Shown here: positions 61,301-64,000 of the stretch, piece after piece
How the letters are laid out: each line of letters starts with the position of its first letter
How positions within the stretch are numbered: position 1 is the first letter of the stretch
Source of the DNA: Methanobrevibacter sp.
GTDB taxonomy: Archaea > Methanobacteriota > Methanobacteria > Methanobacteriales > Methanobacteriaceae
Assembly: GCF_017539065.1 (NCBI RefSeq)
Contig: NZ_JAFYHP010000031.1
Coordinates: 1 to 64,000, forward strand
Direction: 5' to 3'
Length of the DNA stretch: 64,000 bases
Position numbers and translations under genes: made by a program
The notes under the pieces: generated by a model
What the model saw: the letters and a program-made list of their open reading frames with translations, nothing else
What the model was told of the DNA's origin: nothing
Databases searched by the model: none

Positions 61301-61907
61301 AATGTAAGAAGAATGTGATAGGTATATCCTCATAGAGAACGCCTTCTAGAAATTTAAAATCATATTTTTCCCAGAAACTCCTTTTAATTAATTTATTCCA
61401 AACAGTTGTATCGTAAATGAGCTCCGGACTTTCAGTAATATGAGTAAGTTCATATTCCCCCGAAAAAGCCACACTATGAATATATGACCTCCAATAATTC
61501 TTTGAATTGAAACGTAAAACAGCACCAATAACCATATCCGTACCATTTTCTATTGCAGATTTATACATCCTTTCATAAGCGTGGGGTCTGACAATATCAT
61601 CAGAATCAGCAAAAATTATGTAATCTCCTTCAGCAAATTGATACCCAAAATTTCTAGCATATCCCGGGCCGTGAGATTCCTCATAATAATGGTACTCAAT
61701 ATTTTCAAATTCATTAACATATGTTTTAGCTATTTCGCTACTATTATCTGTAGACCCATCATCAATTAAAATTATCTGAAGATTCCTTTCATAACCCTCT
61801 GTTAATTCTAAATTTATTATGGTTTGTGCTAAAATAGAATCTAAAGATTCTTTTAAGAAATTTTGCACATTATAAATAGGTATAATTACACTTACTCTTG
61901 TTTTCAT
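58383..61907 (-). CDS. Second GT2-TagF fusion protein
   Basis: About 1174 residues, paralogous along its length to the 52747 gene. GT2 motifs: VSVIIPIYNVQNFL, LIDDGSTDNSSEIA, IIFADSDDI. TagF-like motifs: QTMHGTPLKTFG with His889 (one residue from its place in the paralogue), ILYAPTWRLR, LRTHHF and ISDYSSAMFDYA. I used the ATG at MKTRVSV, which aligns with the start of the paralogue, rather than one four codons upstream. The pair may use different donors or acceptors. It is the first gene of this part of the cluster. Confidence 0.88.
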   Translation of the reverse strand: MKTRVSVIIPIYNVQNFLKESLDSILAQTIINLELTEGYERNLQIILIDDGSTDNSSEIAKTYVNEFENIEYHYYEESHGPGYARNFGYQFAEGDYIIFADSDDIVRPHAYERMYKSAIENGTDMVIGAVLRFNSKNYWRSYIHSVAFSGEYELTHITESPELIYDTTVWNKLIKRSFWEKYDFKFLEGVLYEDIPITFFLHYYANKISIINETCYLWRVRDGTNLSITQKISKIQNLKDRLNIMGIVDDFFKENVTQANLIHEKIIKWLSVDLMIFIQNYKTLSEEEIIECSDLIKDYITKNIDLEDLSYLNEIDQLKYEYLLDNKIDQLVNLVNFEWFDLKSTKGYYENSHLMIDVDEEIFGCSSFCIDKYIRKIDNFWNRATNVALKKNKILIEGFTVIPGLKDENFEDRKYSFFLVNSETHKRVPLKFKNSKAPDVANYKHIYGNDISYESSGYTLTIPFSRLINNEDFMGENRVEVIFRQKDVLYKYFVTPKYVNLENKKLKSRIYKNHYFALDYDVNKELILRIAPVDYCYEKVEIENNQLSIYSPNYNGDMFLFYEKNPINDEYKIPLEYDDAKHCYLIDVTKISKDMGQIRYGNGNPILSKRKKQLYLHSDKGQIIINMLRDYHFDICRRDDISLVSNISENAGNISIDVKLYSVNDISKLKSANLFIQDNKNYKDAFFSKGILSENNKKITFKFNLNNESLLKNIYGGYHDFKVVYELENSIFSTPLYLFNPYNYHHAKGLFKYKIYRAAKGNLRIKSSKEWAKHEDTAKKRLDSLNKYKLFRRLPINKKRVMFESLWGKDYNCNPRYFYEYINENYPDYECIWSLDDEHIRIEGNAKRVRKFSLKYYYYLATSKYLMDNVNFEDEYIKRDEQVYIQTMHGTPLKTFGLDIPTEFTTNEGRKNFIDRCARWDYLLVQSDYAADLSKRCFLYEGNLLKAGYPRTDILYSRNNEKSINELKERLGLPLNKKVILYAPTWRLRDKFDLAIDLGSFKKNLSDDYVLILRTHHFAGSGSDQFENDEFVYDFSEYNSMEELYLISDILISDYSSAMFDYAILDRPIILFAYDLEDYTKNIRGIYLDLEEIKPGPIVYTSKDLENTIININQIDEKYKPFRREFKERFNQYESENSSEQIFNVMTKDQKTNEIINKLKDIYSKIAYWIIKSV

Positions 61908-62091
61908 AATATTCCACATTTAACTTATAATACTATATTAATATTAATATTTAATAATATTTATATTATCGGTAAATGCTTAAAATTAAGAAAATACATA
62001 GTTATTTGAATTTATTTAAAATTTTAATGTTTTTGCATTAAATTCCAAGATATTTATTCATTTCTTTAAAATAAAGTATCTTTTCAAAACA

Positions 62092-63075
62092 CTATTCAAT
62101 ACATAAAACCTTATAGACCAAATCCAACAACTTATTTAAAGCCTTAGTAAAGATATTTCTAGATAATAAGTAGGTTATTGCAAATGCTCCAATAAAGATA
62201 AATGCTATTGTTATTTTTATATGATTCTTTAAGTATGGTTCAGCCAGTGCCTTAGCGATTTTAATAGCATACGGGTGAAGCAGATAAACAGTAAGTGAGT
62301 TCAGACCCATTTGGGTTAAGATGATTTCACGATTGGTCATGAATCTTGTCAAGACAACGACATTCACCGCAGACACAAATATGACCATTGCCCTGCAGAT
62401 CATTTCCATAAGATACTCATCACCGTACATATGCTTCATGGATATTATGTCATGATTAAAATTCAATGCCAAAACCACTGATATGATAAGGGTTATAACT
62501 GCAATGGTTATTGCAAAAGAATCATCTTCAACTATCGGGAATTTATCAATGAACCTTTCCCGGTAATCCTTATATTTAAATCCGAGAATGAAAATCGGCA
62601 GGTAACAGAAGGTACGTGAAATTCCCAATATGTTTGAGTCTATAAAACCTATTAGCAATGATCCGATGACTGCAAGTATAATCGGGTATTTAAGCCTGTC
62701 AATAATCGGCACCGCCATCTTCATGAAGAACAAGCTCATCAAGAACCATAGCATATAGCCTGGATGTATGAATAAAATCGAATTAGGATGCTCCCCTAAA
62801 CAGTATACATTGAATATTTCCCAGATTACACAAAAGACTATATATGGTATAAATAATCTTTTAAACGCTTTAATTGGTTCATCAGGACCAACTTTTGAAA
62901 AATAGCCCGCTACAAAGAAGAATACTGGCAGATGGAAAAGAAAAACAAAATTTCTGACAAAACCAATGAAATCATTGCCCCTAAATAATGTCAGATGGCC
63001 CAAAACCATCAGAAATATTGCGAGACCCTTAAGATTATCAAACTTATTAATTCTGCCAGATTTAACCGCATTCAC
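62092..63075 (-). CDS. Acyltransferase-3 family membrane protein
   Basis: About 327 residues with around ten membrane spans, a member of the acyltransferase-3 family that O-acetylates or O-succinylates surface sugars. The N-terminal FDNLKGLAIFLMVLGHL contains the catalytic-type His, followed by FLFHLPVFFFVAGYFSK, GYMLWFLMSLFFMK and the C-terminal LTVYLLHPYAIKIA. It probably decorates the polymer made by the neighbouring genes. No ATG fits; a GTG with GGTGAT 5 nt upstream is the best start, and a TTG at 63087 is possible. Confidence 0.85.
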   Translation of the reverse strand: MNAVKSGRINKFDNLKGLAIFLMVLGHLTLFRGNDFIGFVRNFVFLFHLPVFFFVAGYFSKVGPDEPIKAFKRLFIPYIVFCVIWEIFNVYCLGEHPNSILFIHPGYMLWFLMSLFFMKMAVPIIDRLKYPIILAVIGSLLIGFIDSNILGISRTFCYLPIFILGFKYKDYRERFIDKFPIVEDDSFAITIAVITLIISVVLALNFNHDIISMKHMYGDEYLMEMICRAMVIFVSAVNVVVLTRFMTNREIILTQMGLNSLTVYLLHPYAIKIAKALAEPYLKNHIKITIAFIFIGAFAITYLLSRNIFTKALNKLLDLVYKVLCIE

Positions 63076-63156
63076 CAAAATCACCAAAATTATGATTTAC
63101 TATGTCATTCATGTAATATATATTTTATATTTGTTGAATATTAAAAAAAAGAAAAA

Positions 63157-63180
63157 TACTCAAACTAAAATGTTTGAGTA
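63157..63180 (-). terminator. Hairpin terminator containing the zinc-ribbon gene stop codon
   Basis: TACTCAAAC and GTTTGAGTA form a perfect 9-bp stem with a 6-nt loop on the minus strand, with TTTTTCTTTTTTTT after it. The TAG stop lies at the loop edge. Confidence 0.65.
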
Positions 63181-63815
63181 CCTGATTGAGGACTTAAACT
63201 TACACTTTTTGTAGTTATAAGATTGCTGTTTGAATCATATATCTTAATAGTTGCATAATCCGGATAATAATGATATGCATCTGCACTGGCTATTTCAAGA
63301 TAACCATCTGAATGAACAGTAGCGGGAACCATATTACCGTGGTTCAATGCATTGCCGTCTCTGGAATAGAAAATTTGGACAATAACATCCTCACCAGCAT
63401 GTTCAGTACCTACATTAATACGTGCATATGTTTTATCCTCTTCTGCACTGCCCGTTGAGAAACTTCCTCCCAAAATGGAAATTGAAGAAGTATCCGGTTC
63501 GCTTGGTACAGCTTGAGCAGTATCAGAGCTATCAGCCTCTACAGCATCATCATCCTGATTGACCTGTTGCGGTTGTGAATCATTACTTTGATTTGATCCG
63601 AATCCATAAATATAAACAAAAGCCCCTGCAAGTACAACCGCAATAATCGCCAAGGTAATTATGATGTATTTGGTTGTATCGTCACTACTTGAGTTATTGC
63701 TCATTGAATTAATCATTTTTTCATGATTGACAGCCTTTTTACTTAAAGGTGATCCGCATTTCTTACAGAATTTTGCTGAATCACTGTTTTCACTATCACA
63801 ATTCGGACAACGCAT
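63165..63815 (-). CDS. Zinc-ribbon membrane protein with exported Ser/Asp-rich domain
   Basis: A 216-residue protein. The zinc ribbon has CPNC at residues 3-6 and FCKKCG at about 17-22. One membrane segment follows (about residues 51-71, YIIITLAIIAVVLAGAFVYIYG), then a low-complexity Gln/Asn/Asp linker and a C-terminal beta-rich domain (TYARINVGTEHAGEDVIVQIFY). Same design as 5297-5872. The ribbon would sit inside and the beta domain outside; the role is unknown. GAGGTGAATA precedes the ATG. Confidence 0.82.
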   Translation of the reverse strand: MRCPNCDSENSDSAKFCKKCGSPLSKKAVNHEKMINSMSNNSSSDDTTKYIIITLAIIAVVLAGAFVYIYGFGSNQSNDSQPQQVNQDDDAVEADSSDTAQAVPSEPDTSSISILGGSFSTGSAEEDKTYARINVGTEHAGEDVIVQIFYSRDGNALNHGNMVPATVHSDGYLEIASADAYHYYPDYATIKIYDSNSNLITTKSVSLSPQSGTQTF

Positions 63816-64000
63816 TAACTATTCACCTCAAAAACAATTTTTCTTTAATCATAATTTGTATACAATATTTTATAAAATTATCTATTTGGCCCAACTGATG
63901 TTGATAACATGACTACAAAATTTAAAAAAATAGAATTGCACCAGGATTATCGCAAATGCGATTGATTAAAATGAAATTAAAAAATGTAATGGCAATTTAA
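63816..64000. other. Window end without a recognisable gene
   Basis: AT-rich sequence upstream of the zinc-ribbon gene, probably its promoter. A few short frames lack ribosome sites. I see no RNA gene. Confidence 0.4.

Overview
The window looks like a low-GC Methanobrevibacter-type methanogen (order Methanobacteriales), though species cannot be fixed by reading alone. The archaeal and methanogen markers are F420H2:NADP oxidoreductase, an FprA-type F420H2 oxidase, the archaeal shikimate entry pair (ADH synthase and 3-dehydroquinate synthase II), pantoate kinase, an archaeal CCA-adding enzyme, an MsvR-like V4R regulator and very large adhesin-like proteins. TATA-type promoters and GGTGA Shine-Dalgarno sites fit. 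Several genes look bacterial in origin (family 1 uracil-DNA glycosylase, D-aminoacyl-tRNA deacylase, the TelA/XpaC pair, MsrAB), as is common in gut methanogens. I saw no rRNA, tRNA, CRISPR array or intact insertion sequence.

Layout. 0.2-2.5 kb: small membrane, hydrolase and secreted genes. 2.5-6.8 kb: a tight minus-strand operon of XpaC-like, zinc-ribbon membrane protein, TelA, membrane protein, FMN-binding protein and Ung. 6.9-9.9 kb: housekeeping genes (Dtd, malate dehydrogenase, amidohydrolase). 10.0-10.9 kb: the V4R regulator with a palindromic promoter, followed by about 380 bp without a gene. 11.3-14.5 kb: NUDIX, GGGtGRT protein with an Fe-S scaffold partner, ferredoxin, iron-sulfur flavoprotein. 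14.6-19.8 kb: coiled-coil protein, glycosyltransferase, Cas4/RecB-like nuclease, NhaC antiporter, ketopantoate reductase. 20.0-23.1 kb: four SseB-like paralogues around msrAB and two small basic genes. 23.1-27.2 kb: Mrp ATPase, CoA-disulfide reductase-like flavoprotein, a MutH/Sau3AI-like remnant, NpdG and DUF2284. 27.3-32.8 kb: a six-gene operon (aroA', aroB', thpR, cca, MATE, unknown). 33.1-34.5 kb: pantoate kinase and a methyltransferase. 34.6-48.0 kb: two surface adhesins of 3518 and 909 residues. 48.7-51.7 kb: flavodoxin, FprA, PHP phosphoesterase, DUF2115. 51.7-63.1 kb: a cell-surface polymer cluster with four GT2 proteins, two of them fused to TagF-like glycerophosphotransferase domains, and an acyltransferase. 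It ends with a zinc-ribbon membrane protein.

How the genes work together. Two themes dominate. The first is the cell surface: two adhesins beside a glycan/teichoic-like polymer cluster, suited to attachment in a gut community. The second is oxygen and redox defence: FprA, flavodoxin, MsrAB, the CoA-disulfide reductase-like enzyme, the iron-sulfur flavoprotein and the V4R regulator.

The observations I rate highest are: a probable Cys-Gln thioester domain (Cys482/Gln537) in the 909-residue archaeal adhesin; a recurring terminator design in which the stop codon lies inside a hairpin followed by a T-tract; a leader hairpin with an 11-codon ORF before the SseB array; the twin GT2-TagF fusions; and palindromes around the V4R regulator promoter.
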